From Bostrychus sinensis (Eukaryota; Chordata; Actinopteri; Gobiiformes; Eleotridae), in the NCBI GenBank assembly GCA_020698575.1, contig CM036256.1, positions 13,655,908 through 13,719,907 on the forward strand: a stretch of DNA of 64,000 nucleotides, in the 5' to 3' direction. Both the position numbers and the translations under genes were made by a program. This document shows, piece after piece, positions 48,851 to 61,095 of this stretch (its first letter is position 1; each line of letters opens with the position of its first letter). Below the pieces are notes generated by a model. That model did not search any database and was not told the DNA's origin. It saw only the letters and a list, made by a program, of their open reading frames with translations.

Positions 48851-49237
48851 TAGGGCTGCACAATTGCAGATTATTTGTGACTGCAATATTGCCAAACGCA
48901 ATGTTTTTATTGAAAGAAACTAAATACAATGTTTTGGTCTTTCAAAAAACTTACACAGTCAAATTGTGTGTCTGAAGCCTTTAATCTAATTATGTTATAA
49001 TAAAAACTTTTAAACAATTAAATGAGGGTTTTTGTCCTAATTAAGTCCTACATTTAGATTAGGTTTAGTCTTTAGTATGTTTTGATTTAGTCTAAGTTTT
49101 CAAATTAAAATTGAATTGAACTTTTATGTTGTCTGTGGTTGACAATGTAAGGTACTTCAATATTGCTAGTCATACTGTTAGCGCAATATCAACATACATG
49201 TTATCAGATAGTATTTTGCTAATATTGTGCAGCCCTA
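48851..49237. mobile_element. hAT-like MITE with TAGGGCTGCACAAT ends
   Basis: 387 bp. The first 14 bases TAGGGCTGCACAAT are the exact inverse of the last 14, ATTGTGCAGCCCTA. Flanks do not show a clear 8-bp duplication. Interior AT-rich and non-coding. Confidence 0.75.
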
Positions 49238-49888
49238 TTATAGCCCTATAGCTGGAAATATTGATAAATCTGCAGGCCTGCTTAACATTACATAACCATC
49301 TTAATTTTCTCAGTTCCCCTCCAGCTCCACTGTGTTACCTCTAAGAGCTTTACATTGCAAAGCAGCAGCACACAAGCCTCCCCACAGCTAATGAACACAC
49401 ACACGGAGCAATTCCCTTGTCGGATAAAGACGAGATCCACCTACTTAGACACGTTAAGAGCTAACCTCAGGAGGCTGGAAATGACAAAAAATATCACCCA
49501 CTCACTGTATTCAAATGCCTGCCTAAACCACACCTACAGCACTGAAGTGATGGGGCTCAGTATAAACTTATTTATAAAATACACAGTGGGTTTTATCATG
49601 TACAGTGTGGCTATGGAAAAACATGTCATGTAATCTGTCAGTATGTTTGGGAAAGCGACTTATGCAAATCATTTTATCTGTTGTGAGATGTTTTCGATTT
49701 CATTTCATTCAGTACTGTATCTGTGTTCTGTTCACCCCACCACCTAATTCTCTTACGCCTCTGCAAAATCCATTGAGAATATTAAATCATGAATGTCAAG
49801 AAGTATGTTTTTGTTGTTTGTTTAATGAAAATGCACCTTTAATTTTTTGTACAATATTTCAATGACTATAATGTACCAGAACAGATGT
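49238..49888. other. Intronic DNA, nothing recognised
   Basis: No feature supported. Confidence 0.5.
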
Positions 49889-50038
49889 GTGCTGTCTTGG
49901 TGGTTCACCTGGTAGAGTGCATACCATCTAAGAGAGCATCACAGGTTCGGTTCCTGGCTTGGGTTCTCCATGTCCTTCCCATCCCTCCCCTTGACTTCCT
50001 GTCAAACTACTTTCTCTATCAAATAAAAGCAAAAGTCC
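49889..50038 (+). mobile_element. tRNA-derived SINE (family S3)
   Basis: The head GCTGTCTTGGTGGTTCACC then CTGGTAGAGTGCATACC has a box-A-like word, and CACAGGTTCGGTTCCTGGC is a good box B. A pyrimidine-rich body (CCCATCCCTCCCCTTGACTT) follows, and it ends CTATCAAATAAAAGCAAAAG. Only one copy was noticed. Confidence 0.75.
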
Positions 50039-51375
50039 TGTTATTATGTATTTTGATAACCACTGCCTTTTCCTATTATTAAACAAAATAATCAAGTATA
50101 GCATGTTGTGTTACATTGTTGTCTATCTTTCAAACACGCATCAGGCTTGAGCATAGTTTTAGAATACAGAAAATGAACACCAAGCAACCCCGACACAAAA
50201 TCCATTTGACAATAAGTCTACACCAGGACTCAACATGCCAAAACAAGAGCAGTATACCAACAGTTCATTAACTAATCAAAATACTTCAATCATCTCTATA
50301 GCGTCCCACATAAGGAATATTACACCTTTTAACATTTTCATAAAGGTGTCAAAGTAGCTTCATACTTAGTACTGCTAAATAGCTGCTAGAGTTAAATCAA
50401 AGCTGTTTTCCCTTTCCAGTGATTACTCTAATTTCTAATTGGTAAATAAATTAATAAAATAAAACACAGCTTCCCCTGACATTAACTAAATAAGCCAGCT
50501 AAAGGTCAAGCTATTCTCAAACTATAGCTGCCGCTGTAGTTACAAAATATGCAGTATTTTGCCTTCTCTCTGACATATTTGCTTGCTGTAAAAATATTTT
50601 CTCCCGCCTCTGTGCCCTCTCTGCTTGTCCGGTAAATATTTGAGTATTCTTTTTGTGAAAAAGTCAAACTGCGGCATCACCTCTGCATTCAGAAAGTGCA
50701 CTGTCCCATCTGAACTCTGTACCTTCACCACAGGCTGCAGTATCTATGGAAATACATCCTACATTCAATACAAAAGCAGTTCTCCTGTTAGTTTGGTCAA
50801 ATGCTGCTTGCTCTAGCGCTGTAACACCAAGGCAGTTGTTTTTTTACTCTCAAAGGATTTTCTGTTTCATGTTATTATGGCCTTATCGTCGGTCTATAAG
50901 GATGTAAGTAAGACAGGCATCTCAAAGTGGGGATTTGAACACAGTGGCAGGTGAAAATAATGAGAAAGTTGTGTAAACAGCAACTAGTCATTTATCATTT
51001 GGAGAGCTAGCTTGTTAGTACGCACACATCTTAATAGGCAGTTTGAACCGAGGAAACCGACATGAGAGGAGGCATTTTATTAGCATGCCAGGACGACAAA
51101 CACTTCGATCTGTCTGAGAAGAAAGTGCTCAGAATTTGGGAGCACTCTGAGTCACAGACAGGTAAACAAAAAAATTGTGAATGTCCAATGTTCTTAAAAA
51201 CAGTTACTATGGTGTAATGTATTGGTTGTAAGCATACTATCATTGCTTTTATGCAAGTAAAGTAATACATTACTTGCTCATTGTCAGTAGGGCTGTATTG
51301 TCATATCATGCTGTTGTCCAACCACACGGGGGCACAAGCAACAGCGACAACTGCAATTTTGCATTTAGTGAGACA
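50039..51375. other. Intronic DNA, nothing recognised
   Basis: No feature supported. Confidence 0.5.
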
Positions 51376-51706
51376 CTAATGAGCAGGGATGGGTACCGTT
51401 TAGATCCAGAACTTAATCGATACCGGTACCTTTTTCTGATATCTAAGATGTGCTAATATATCTTTTACAATCATAAAACACAATAATATTGAATAAAAGA
51501 GCAAAATTCTTAGGTAAAATGTAAACCAGTAGTTTGTGTGATTTATTCTGTTATTTATTTGATTCATACATGCAAAGGAACATTAAAGGTCCCAGTAGGT
51601 ATTGAAACTTTTTTTTTTTTTTTTTTTGATAGCAGTAGTTTTGTATCTTTTCTTCGGATACCACAAAGGTATCAAAACAGTAACAGTACCCAGCCCTACT
51701 GATAAG
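51376..51706. mobile_element. hAT-like MITE family H3, copy 1
   Basis: The element proper is 51384-51698 (315 bp). It starts CAGGGATGGGTACCG and ends AGTACCCAGCCCTA, with flanks CTAATGAG and CTGATAAG, 6 of 8 matching. It contains a 19-T run (51609-51627). An inverted relative is at about 55395-55738; they share TTATTTGATTCATACATGC and AAAGGAACATTAAA. Confidence 0.7.
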
Positions 51707-53245
51707 ATGTACAGTGTAAATGAACTGTTAAATGTTTACTAGTTTACTTGTACTCAGTGACGAGTAGAGAACGAAGGGAGCGTTGTCAATCCAATGTTGT
51801 CAAAGGCTACTGTACAATAGCTAAAAAAAACTAGCCAGCTACTAGCAACTACCTTCCCAACCGCAAAAAGCCCAACTGAACACAGGGCTTACACATAATT
51901 TACAGGAGGAACCTGTAGACTCCAATGCAGATCCACTCACCTGGTGGCGCGATGACCACAGGAGGGGTTTCCTCTGCCCTCTCAACTCGGCCGCAGAAAT
52001 ATGTGCGTTAGTGCACAAGTGCTCTGTTAGACAATATTTATCTGATAAATCTTTGGCTAATATATAATAATAGATTAGTGAAAGGTTAGATAGCAGGGGT
52101 GATGAGCTTTTGATGTAGAAACTCTAGTTTATAGCTGTTTTATTTGTATAGCATTAAAAAACCAGTGCAACAATCTTTCTGTTTTTGCATATAAAAATAT
52201 TTAGATAGAACCTTAATTTCATCAAATCGAATATCATCAAATATATAGACAGACACCGCAGTTCAAGAAGAAAATTTAAATAGTGCCAGTCCAACAAGGA
52301 TAAAGCATTTATGGCATAATTACATACCAAATCTTCTACTTTAATATCAGACCAGAGTGCTGTTAAAAACAAGAACACGTTAACAACATCGTGGTGCAAT
52401 ATACAGTCACTGGAGTGAAATGACTTGTGTGACATGATGGATCATATTTAGTGGAAAGAAAGCTCATGTTTCAGAACAAAGACCGAGATATCTATCATGA
52501 CAGTGCATATTCTGTCAGTCAAACAAGGACAATTGTGGGAAAACAGAGAAAACAGAATAGAGCGAGGCCAATTACTTGCTAAAGGGATAAATCACACGGC
52601 CACACGCCTATGAAAACTCACAGAAGAGTGCTTTGGTGGAGGGGAGTAAATGATCGTGTGAAGGCAAGCAGGACCATTTTAATGAAGTTATGGCAGCCAT
52701 TATGCTGTCAAGAGTCCTCTGGCTGGTGGTTGTGGCGGAGCCGGCTCCTCGGCGTGTGGCGGAGCATAGCAATGTGCTTCAGGAGGAAACCGCCTCTTTA
52801 TTGGTCTGATTGAAAGTAGCAGAGAAAATGGGTTGTTACCTTTGGCAGTACTTCATGCCATTTCCGATGCTTAATAAACACAGCTATAGGAGACTCAACT
52901 CAGTGCTTCTACAGTTTACTTTTGAGACTGATTTTCCACTTATTTCAGATAAGTTTAAACACTACACCATTGTAATATATTTGTATAAGTGTGAAACTAT
53001 CATGCCCTTATGGAATAAAATGTACTTTATTGTAATGAGCTGGTGTTCTGACTTGTGAGTCTAAGATTAACTACAGCATTAAAAGTCCATGGCCCACTGC
53101 TATACCCTAAAACTAACAGATTTTTTACTTGGAAATAGACACTGCACCGAGAATCAGGGTCATGGCGTAATGTCAAATCAATGTTGTGTTAAATTTCAAG
53201 TAAAACAACAAGCATTTTTTTAGGCATTTGTCAATACACGATGGA
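51707..53245. other. Intronic DNA with a GC-rich patch
   Basis: The stretch 52690-52810 is GC-rich against its AT-rich surroundings and contains TGTGGCGGAGC twice. No exon structure or domain seen. Confidence 0.45.
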
Positions 53246-53520
53246 GAGTGTTGTTTATTCTACAGTACATTATAATGTGGGTGGTTACCAGTCCTGTCTC
53301 GCAGCAGGAAAGTTGTGGGTTCAATGCCCATTCTGCATGTACTCCTTATGCAAGAATCTGGCAACTTTCTCCCACTGTCAAAACAGATATACACCAATTG
53401 GTGAATGTCAACTACCCTTTAATAAATGAATGTGAATGGTTGTCTGTCAGTGCCTGTCTTTAAGTGTTTCTCCTGCGATTGACTCTTGGTTGTCCTGCAA
53501 TCTCTTAATGGATTTATGGA
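53246..53520 (+). repeat. Degenerate GGCGGCACGGTGG-type repeat
   Basis: GTCTCGCAGCAGGAAAGTTG, GTGGGTTCAATGCCC, GCATGTACTCCTTATGC, GAATGTGAATGGTTGTCTG and CCTGCGATTGACTCTTGG follow the order of the common teleost repeat, heavily diverged. Confidence 0.5.
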
Positions 53521-54484
53521 CAAATTAACATATTATCTCTTCAGCCCTTGCTGCAAAAAATATGTGATAATTTGAATTGTATTAGTTTGGCAGTGCTCAA
53601 GGTAAGATAACTTTTTTTTAAACCCTGACAGATATAATTATTGCTCTATCTCTTTCCTGTTAGGAGTTGCAAGTGACTGGAGCCTGCAACTATGAGCATT
53701 AAGCGGGGAACACTTTGGACAATGGCCAGTTAGTCACAGAGCTGACACATTTACACTTACTGCAGTAAATCTCTTCTCCTTCTAAGAAACCTCTGTATCC
53801 TGCTGCTTTCCAGGAGACTATAATTATTTATGGCAGCATGAAGCAGGAAGGTGTTGTTTAACTCAACACGTTTTCCTTCCAGATAACGTGACTATCTCCA
53901 AACTGCACCTGAGTTACCGATAACCTCATGCTGTGCCTATATAGCTCCATAAACGAAGCCACTGGCAAACTTTGTTTTAAGTCTAAGCTACATGTATTTA
54001 TGCCCTCTATTAAAAATGTAAGCAGAGGTCATAAAGTATGCGCTGGTGCAAACTCTCGAGGGCCACAGAGGTGACAAGGGGCTGGTCTCTCTGGATTCAG
54101 GCCGACTTAAAAGAGCTTCAACAGTAATTTTACATTTAGCCAAGAGGGAGGATAAAATGGTTTCTGAATTTGCCCAGTGGTTTTGCCCACAGGGGACACA
54201 AATGTAAAGTTCAGAGTTACAAGAGACGTGTCGCTCCATTCAAATGACTTTCCACCTATGAATAAAACAAGACAGCACCTTTCTGGGCCAGCAGTGGAAA
54301 TACAGACTGTGAAATAGACCCACCTACACTTCCATAAAAGTGAACACCAATGCCACCGCTGATACTGCTTATTTTAATATTTACAGCATAAAAAGTTGTG
54401 TTTTTGCTGGGGTTGATTTGTTGGTTTGTTAATGTATTAGCAAGATGACTCTCAAAGTAAGAGGTAAAGTCAGCAATGGGCCTG
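53521..54484. other. Intronic DNA, nothing recognised
   Basis: No feature supported. Confidence 0.5.
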
Positions 54485-54730
54485 TTTTTGTTTTTGTTGT
54501 GGATGTTTTAAATTTTGTTCCATTGTGAGATAGGAACAAAAATACTAACTTCAACAACAAGGGGTCCGAAAAGGATCACATGATTCGTTTAACTGAATTC
54601 CTGTGAGATTTAATAGACTGAGCATTTAACCCTGAATTACAAGATCCCTGGTTTGAGTGCAGATTTGGGTACTATATCATTACTATTGCAAGACAGGGAC
54701 AAAGAAAGTAACTCAAGGTTAAAGCTGGGT
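54485..54730 (+). mobile_element. tRNA-headed SINE family S1, plus copy
   Basis: Upstream body words AGATAGGAACAAAAATACTAAC and GTTTAACTGAATTC. The head GACTGAGCATTTAACCCTG leads to AAGATCCCTGGTTTGAGTGC (box-B-like) and GGGTACTATATCATTAC. Confidence 0.6.
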
Positions 54731-54734
54731 ACCA

Positions 54735-55400
54735 AGAGCTGGGCGATATGGCTAAAAAATAAAATCTAAATTTTTCTTCAGTTCTCAGCCGATTTATAAT
54801 TTGAATAAATTTTTTGCTCTTGTTGGCATTAAATGCTATTTAAATGTAGGTTTATTACTTTTAAATGAGATTATTGCATAGCATATTTTATTTTATTTTG
54901 GCTAGGCTATTTATTCTAAACGTCTGTACAACACAGCAAGGCAGCAGCAAAGCGCATTAAGCTAACAGTGACATAAATGTCTTTTAGTGTTAGCCCTCTC
55001 TGCTTGTAAGACCAGGTCCATTATAATATACACCATTATACACCATAGAGGCCTGTGACTACAGAGCATGTGGCTAATTAGCATACATAAACAAAACATG
55101 TAAGTTAGCTGCTACTGCTAAACGTAGCACAACCGTGTTCTTTTTGGGCACACAGCTGCCCCATCCAAACAAGGACATTACTGAGGTAAAATGACTCCTT
55201 TCCCTGTGATTATTAGTGTTTTTAGCATGCAGAGTCTCTTCAGTCAGTATTAAGTAGCAGCATTAGCCATACCACACAGGAAGCAATGCAGTGCTTGGAA
55301 GACGCTAATTTCCACGAAGTTTGATTTTACAATTTGGCTATTTTTAACATCGTTCAAAATTAATGTTGCGAATTAATCAAATTAATTCAAGTTATTGCCG
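54735..55400 (-). mobile_element. hAT-like family H1, inverted copy lacking one clean end
   Basis: The minus strand matches 13611-14302 over most of its length. Shared plus/minus pairs include GCAGAGAGGGCTAACACTAAA against its inverse near 54990, and GGTTTATTA with GAGATTATTGCATAG near 54850. The left end GAGCTGGGCGATATGGC is diverged, and the right end (after AATTAATCAAATTAATTC) merges into the next element. Confidence 0.7.
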
Positions 55401-55738
55401 AAAAGTTACGATACTACTGGTATCATTTTTTATTTTTTTTAATTCAATACCAAGTTTCAATACCTAGTGGGACATTTAATGTTCCTTTGCATGTATGAAT
55501 CAAATAAATAACACAGAATAAATCAATTAAAACTACTACAAGAATTTTGCTCCAAAAATTGGTCTTGTATTCAATATGATTGCATTTTATGATTGTAGAA
55601 GATTTTTACTCACCATAATATATCACATAATTATCACACCATAGGTATCAGAAAAAGTATTGCTCAGGTACTGGTATCAAAAACCAGGTATCATTAAGTA
55701 CTGGTATTGAAAAAATCTAAATGGTTCCTAGCCCTACT
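55401..55738 (-). mobile_element. hAT-like MITE family H3, inverted copy
   Basis: ACTACTGGTATCA at the left, then CCTTTGCATGTATGAATCAA, which is the inverse of 51550-51590, and a right end TGGTTCCTAGCCCTA. It abuts the inverted H1 copy with little or no spacer. Confidence 0.65.
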
Positions 55739-55739
55739 G

Positions 55740-55885
55740 AAGGTGATGACTAAAGAAATAAATGATTAGGTTTAGTGGATTCTTTCGAATTGTGAGATAC
55801 TGCATAATGGAGTGAGCATTTACCCCTGAACTATTAAGCCCTGGTCTGGCCACAATAACTTTACCATTAAGAGAGAGGGCCAATG
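55740..55885 (+). mobile_element. tRNA-headed SINE family S1, plus copy
   Basis: GGTTTAGTGGATTCTTTCG, TGTGAGATACTGCATAATGG, GTGAGCATTTACCCCTGAAC, CCCTGGTCTGG and TTTACCATTAAGAGAGAG. The head is decayed. Confidence 0.55.
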
Positions 55886-56784
55886 CCTTGGTGAACACTC
55901 TTCAAGCACTCCTAGTTTACATATTATACTCTACATATAATATTTTTTCATTTATTATAAGTACTTCAGCTAGCCTTATCTACACAATAGCATGGCACAA
56001 ACATGTGACCAGTAACATGACAATAGCACAAAAGATACAATTTTTCCACACTAGCAGCTTTAATGTATGGCAGCATGAAGGGCAGCCTAAGCCTTTGTGA
56101 AGAGAACAGTTTTTACACAGTGAAAAGCAATTCTCTGACTGGCCTTGAACAAAGCTAATAAGCAACTGAATAATTTGTCCATTGAATACTTACTGTATAA
56201 AACGTTTTTTTGTAATTACATTGGCTCTTTCAGTAAGGCTAAAGGTTGTTCTATTTCATTGGAATACACTGGAGTTGGTATTGAAAGACAATGCCAGAAT
56301 TTGTGCACAGCAATGATAAATTTTGTGAGAACGGACAGAAAAATGTCTCTAAATCTTTCAAGTGCTGCAGTGGTGCTATCCAAAGAAATAGGAACAGAAA
56401 GAGCAAGTAAAAAATGTACCAGAGTTTGAAGGGTCTGGAAACAGCACTGGACAAAAATAAAATAGATAGCTGGCCTTTGGATTTTTACAGTATTTTCATC
56501 AGTTTTTATTCACAATTAGTGTATAACCCACAAAAAACATTGAACAGATTTCGATACAAAATGTTTAATTGAAGTAAACAAAGGGGAGACTCACACTAAA
56601 TTGGACATGAGTGGCTAAAGTAACAATTAATTTCCTATGCACAGTTGTGTGGAAATAAGCTAAGCACATCTCACTCAATGCAAATCCCAGTCCCATCACC
56701 AAAGCAACAATGAGAAAAAAGATCTGATACTTAAGATCTTTCTCTCTTTGCAGCTCTTTCCATTTCTGGAGCCGCCAGTGAGTA
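55886..56784. other. Intronic DNA, nothing recognised
   Basis: No feature supported. Confidence 0.5.
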
Positions 56785-56915
56785 GTGATTCGCATATTGA
56801 TTTGGCATAGGCGTTACACCAGATGCCATTCCTGATTGAACCCTCTCCATTTATCCAGACTTGGGACTGGCACAAAGAGTACACCATTTTGTGACCCCTT
56901 GTGGCTGGATTGAAG
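56785..56915 (+). repeat. Dispersed repeat R1
   Basis: GCATAGGCGTTACACCAGATG, CATTCCTGATTGAACCC, CATTTATCCAGACTTGGGAC, TGGCACAAAGAGTACACC and GACCCCTTGTGGCTGG. One of the most complete copies. Confidence 0.7.
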
Positions 56916-57002
56916 ACGAAAATTCACGCCTGTTTCAGTAATCCTGTTTGCTGAGCCCGTCAATTTCTCAAGACTGAAAAGATGTTTTTCATACATACAC
57001 AT

Positions 57003-57090
57003 TTTAAGTTATAAAACATGAAATACTAATGCAAAGGTGTCCAAAATTATTTCAAAAAATCCTTAAAAAAGCATAATATAGGACATTTAA
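57003..57090. mobile_element. MITE family A, right-end fragment
   Basis: TTAAGTTATAAAACATG, AAATACTAATGCAAAGGTG and AAGCATAATATAGGACATTT match the right end of 20670-21194. The left part is missing. Confidence 0.7.
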
Positions 57091-60000
57091 GTTGATGAGC
57101 ACCTTCCAATCACAAGACTTCTAACCAATCAGAGAATGTCGTGTTACATTAGTAAAGGTAAATCAATTTTTATTTTGTAATAAGCTTTGCTCTGACCAGG
57201 ACATTTTACTTATTTTGTCACAAACTCACAAAATATGCAGAAATTCAGCTGCAGTGCAAGTCACATTGCACAACAAAAAAATAGGACGTTATAAGGTTGT
57301 AAACAGCTCTGAGTTGAACATGCCATTATCTGCAACACCTGTCTGAGTCCATTTCAAAAGCCTATTCATCACATTTATAAGGTGGGACGTCTTCACCAGT
57401 GCCCAGTGTATCATGCCTAATGCAACAGCAGTCTCAGAGACAGTGGATTTGTAGCATGGAGCTCCTCATAACTCCATGTTTCGTGATGGATAAGCCGCTC
57501 AGTGATGCAGCTGGATCCTCGACATCGACTCACTGAATCTCCGCTGTACCTCGTCCAGAAAGTGTCTACAGTGTATTTTCACCTCATATTGGCGCCATAC
57601 TAGATAATTACTCAGCTGTAGTTAATGTACAAAATATGTCTTTTTAATTGTCCCCTCAGAGACTTGCAAACTCACACTACCAAAGCTCCATCTGCTCTAT
57701 ACTATTTCTGCTCTGCTTACTCTGTTGCCACCAAGACAAGCGTGTGATATCTCAGCTGTTTTGTAATTTAAAACATAGCTCTTGCCAAAGCCTTAAAGAT
57801 GAACAATATTTAGGTCTTGCAATATTTGAGTTTGCAGTGTGTTACCGATAAAACACAGTGGCTAGGTGATGACAAAAAGGAGCAATCGAAGTTGTTGAAG
57901 GCTGCATAAAACGAACCAGATGTCTGTCTTGTATTTGTACATCGACAGTTAATTCTTGCTAATTACATTTGATTGGGAAAAACCCTGTAGAGCATCCAAT
58001 TAAGACAAGGACTTGGGAAATAGCTTTTAACCTCCCACCGTGCTGCATGTGCGAGTAGGAGGAAGTGATTAATGTAGAGAATAAATAATAGACTTAAAGC
58101 TTAAAGAAGAATTATCCCTGAGTGCATGCTGGAGAGAGTAAATGCCATGGTGGAAGATGGCTGCAAAAATCTGTTACGGTAAAAAGTCTCACAAAAGACT
58201 TACCAAAACAAGAAAACATGTAATGATGGATCCTACTGTGACTGCAAATGTTCCCGCTGACAAACACTTCATTAGACTCAAAGGCATCCGCAAACCCACA
58301 TCTGTTAAACTCAGTCACAGCAGGTGAAAGGTGACATCAGAAGAACACTGTTGCATGCTTTCCCCATCTGAACTGTCAACATCTGCTATTCCTGTACGTC
58401 AGAGTCAAGGGAGACACTGGGTCATTAATGCAAACATTTTCACACATATAAAGCAAAATTTGTAACCAAGCGGGCTACTAATACTAGCTTGCTTTAATGT
58501 CCTTCTTGTCAAGATTTTCTTTTCCAGCAAGCAACAATGCTCCAGTGTTATTAACATTGGAACATGTTCACAACAATGTTCAAAGCTGGCCAGGATACAA
58601 GGACACCAAGCTTTGCCTATGGCTTTTAGTGTAAATCAAGAAACATAATCGAATATAGTAGCATATACGTTTATTATCAATCAGGTAGTGGGATACAAGA
58701 CAGGTTGTATCATTGTTTGAATGTAATAATGATTGATATGTAATAGGTTGATAGGCGAAACCAGGCAATTATGTCAAAATGTGGTTTTATAAGTAAGTAA
58801 ACTGCTTATTTAATCATGCAGTATCTTTGCATTATTGCAGTGGTGTATAGGAACTCATATGAAATAAACAATAAATGTACTCAATATTATTACATTAATT
58901 TTACATTTTTACGTTAACTCACTGGATGATGCATTGTAACACATACCAACCACATTAACATATCCATTCTGTCTGACCTGTTGTTTGTGGTTCCATAGGT
59001 TTCTACCACAGTCTGCAACCTCCTTCCGGGTCTGCTTTCTCCACACTTGGCTTGCCTTAAATGCACAAGACTTTTTTAACATGATCTAAGGTGGTTTCTT
59101 CAGCAGAATTAGTCAATTCTTCACATTTTTTCACACGTCAGTTCTCATGCAGCCCGCTCCAGAGTGGATGCAGGCCGCACCTGTCAGCTGGTGTTGTGGG
59201 AAAGCCAAGGGCCTGTTTGTTTGTCTGTGTCTCTCTATCTCTCTGTGGCCTGGCTCCTCTTTTCCCTCACCATCTCATCACCTCTCCACCTGCTGTTCCT
59301 TCCTTTGGCTCGTCCCGCCTCTGTGCTGCCTCACTTCATACCGAACCTTCATACCAGCAGCCATTAGATCTCCCTCTCTCTCGGTGCACCTGTGACTGAA
59401 AAACAGAGCAGTCTTTCTGTGCCTTCCTGCTCGTTACAGCCCCCAGGCAGCCACTCCATCACGGGGGGGAAAGGCAGAGATAAGCTACAAGAGTACACCT
59501 GTGCTCGGTATGAATGCCAAATCCCGAGTCACTGACAGCCAATTCCAGGCCAAATAATGGAATCAGCAGAGCTCGGCTTCAGACAAATCAGGCTGACGGC
59601 TTTATCTCGCACTCCCAATTTCAAAGCATGTTACATACCTCATTATCAAACCAGAAAAGCAATCAAGGAAAAAAAGAGAAAAACTGTTGACACTGCCACA
59701 ATAGTCTGCACAAGGGATTACATTTAGAAAGCTCATTTACAGATAGAGTAGGTGAAAGGAAATAACCAACCTGTATTTACTTCATCAGAAAAGTGCTGTT
59801 GGGCATATTTACTGCAATTACAAATCTGTTACACACGTACATGAAATGAGTAAAAAAAATCACGCCCAAAACACTACAACAGCAAAAGACATAACATCAA
59901 AATCAGTGCAACTGTTCAGAAAATAAATCAAAGACCAGGTGGAGGAGTTTGTAACTGGAAGTCCTGCTAGATAAAACCTCATCCAAAATCATCAAAAAAG

Positions 60001-61095
60001 ATGTTGGGAATCTAATCTTACACATATGGCCTTTACCCCCATTTCACTTTTTTTTACCCACCTTAGTTAGATGTAGATACAGCTGAATAGTGGACCAAAC
60101 ATCTGAGCAAAAGTGAAGGTATGCTCCAAGGAACGTCTCTGACTACTACAATATTAAATAAAACACAAAATTCAAGCTATAGTACATGCTGGTCCTGGAA
60201 GGACCAGAGGTGGCCTAGAAACACCTCAGGATTACTTCGGTGTCCGGGAGAGGGAAGTCTGAGCATTTTTAATAGACTTCTGCCCCCAAAACCTGGCCCT
60301 TGGAACTTGGAAGAAAATAAGTAAGAAAATCACATGGATACTGAGGTTACAAGGCAAGGTACTGTAAGTATGTAGTTAGGACTAAACAATATTTCATAAA
60401 AGCAATAAAGGTGCATTAGAAAAACATGAAGAATATGAATCACAGTTTTCATAGATAAATACTTATTTGTCTCTCTGTTGCATGAAAACTAAGGTTATGC
60501 TTTTGCAATAATAACACTTTTTCATTCAGATAGGTATGCACATTTGTTATACAGTCCCCATGATTCAAAAAGCCATGAAGGACAAAATAAAAGACAAAGA
60601 TAAACAAAAGACAAACTGTGCAGACTATGCAGGGGAAGAAGTACCAGTCTGAGATAGTTTCTGAAGTCAAGTATCAATGAGGGAGGCAGAGAGAGCAGCC
60701 GCAGGGAGGGAAGTGTTCGTGTCCACTATGTAATTATAGATTTAGTAAACCCCAGGCTTAGTCTGACTCCATCAACCTCTCGTTTGTTGAGTTAAGGACT
60801 ACTGATGTTAATGAGCTGTGTGTCTGTCTGGGTGCATGCAGAGAACTACACAAAACTAACTCTGGACCGAACATGTGGGTAAAACACTTTTGCTTAGGAG
60901 GCTTACCTGTTTCATCACATAGCTCAGTTTTAAAATGTCCTGCTAATCATGGTATGAAAAATATTAATGCTTTGATATACACATGGTGTCCTTGTTATAT
61001 GAGCTGATATAGACCAAAAAGTACCAAATTATATATTACACACTAGTTATTTCAGGTTTGGACTTTTTTTTTTCCTTTCAGGTTTCCTTTCTGGG
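57091..61095. other. Intronic DNA, nothing recognised
   Basis: About 4 kb without a recognised repeat boundary or coding domain. The stretch 59140-59480 is pyrimidine- and GC-rich on the plus strand. Overlapping frames of 67-102 codons there are serine/leucine/proline-rich low-complexity reads, not a known family. Confidence 0.5.

Noticed and set aside
49889..49965. Functional tRNA gene suggested by good box A and box B words
   Set aside because: The head continues into a pyrimidine-rich body and AATAAA-type tail, which is the layout of a SINE, and the acceptor stem does not pair.
59091..59399. Three overlapping Ser/Leu/Pro-rich frames of 67-102 codons
   Set aside because: Three frames open over the same bases is expected from pyrimidine-rich composition and does not indicate coding.
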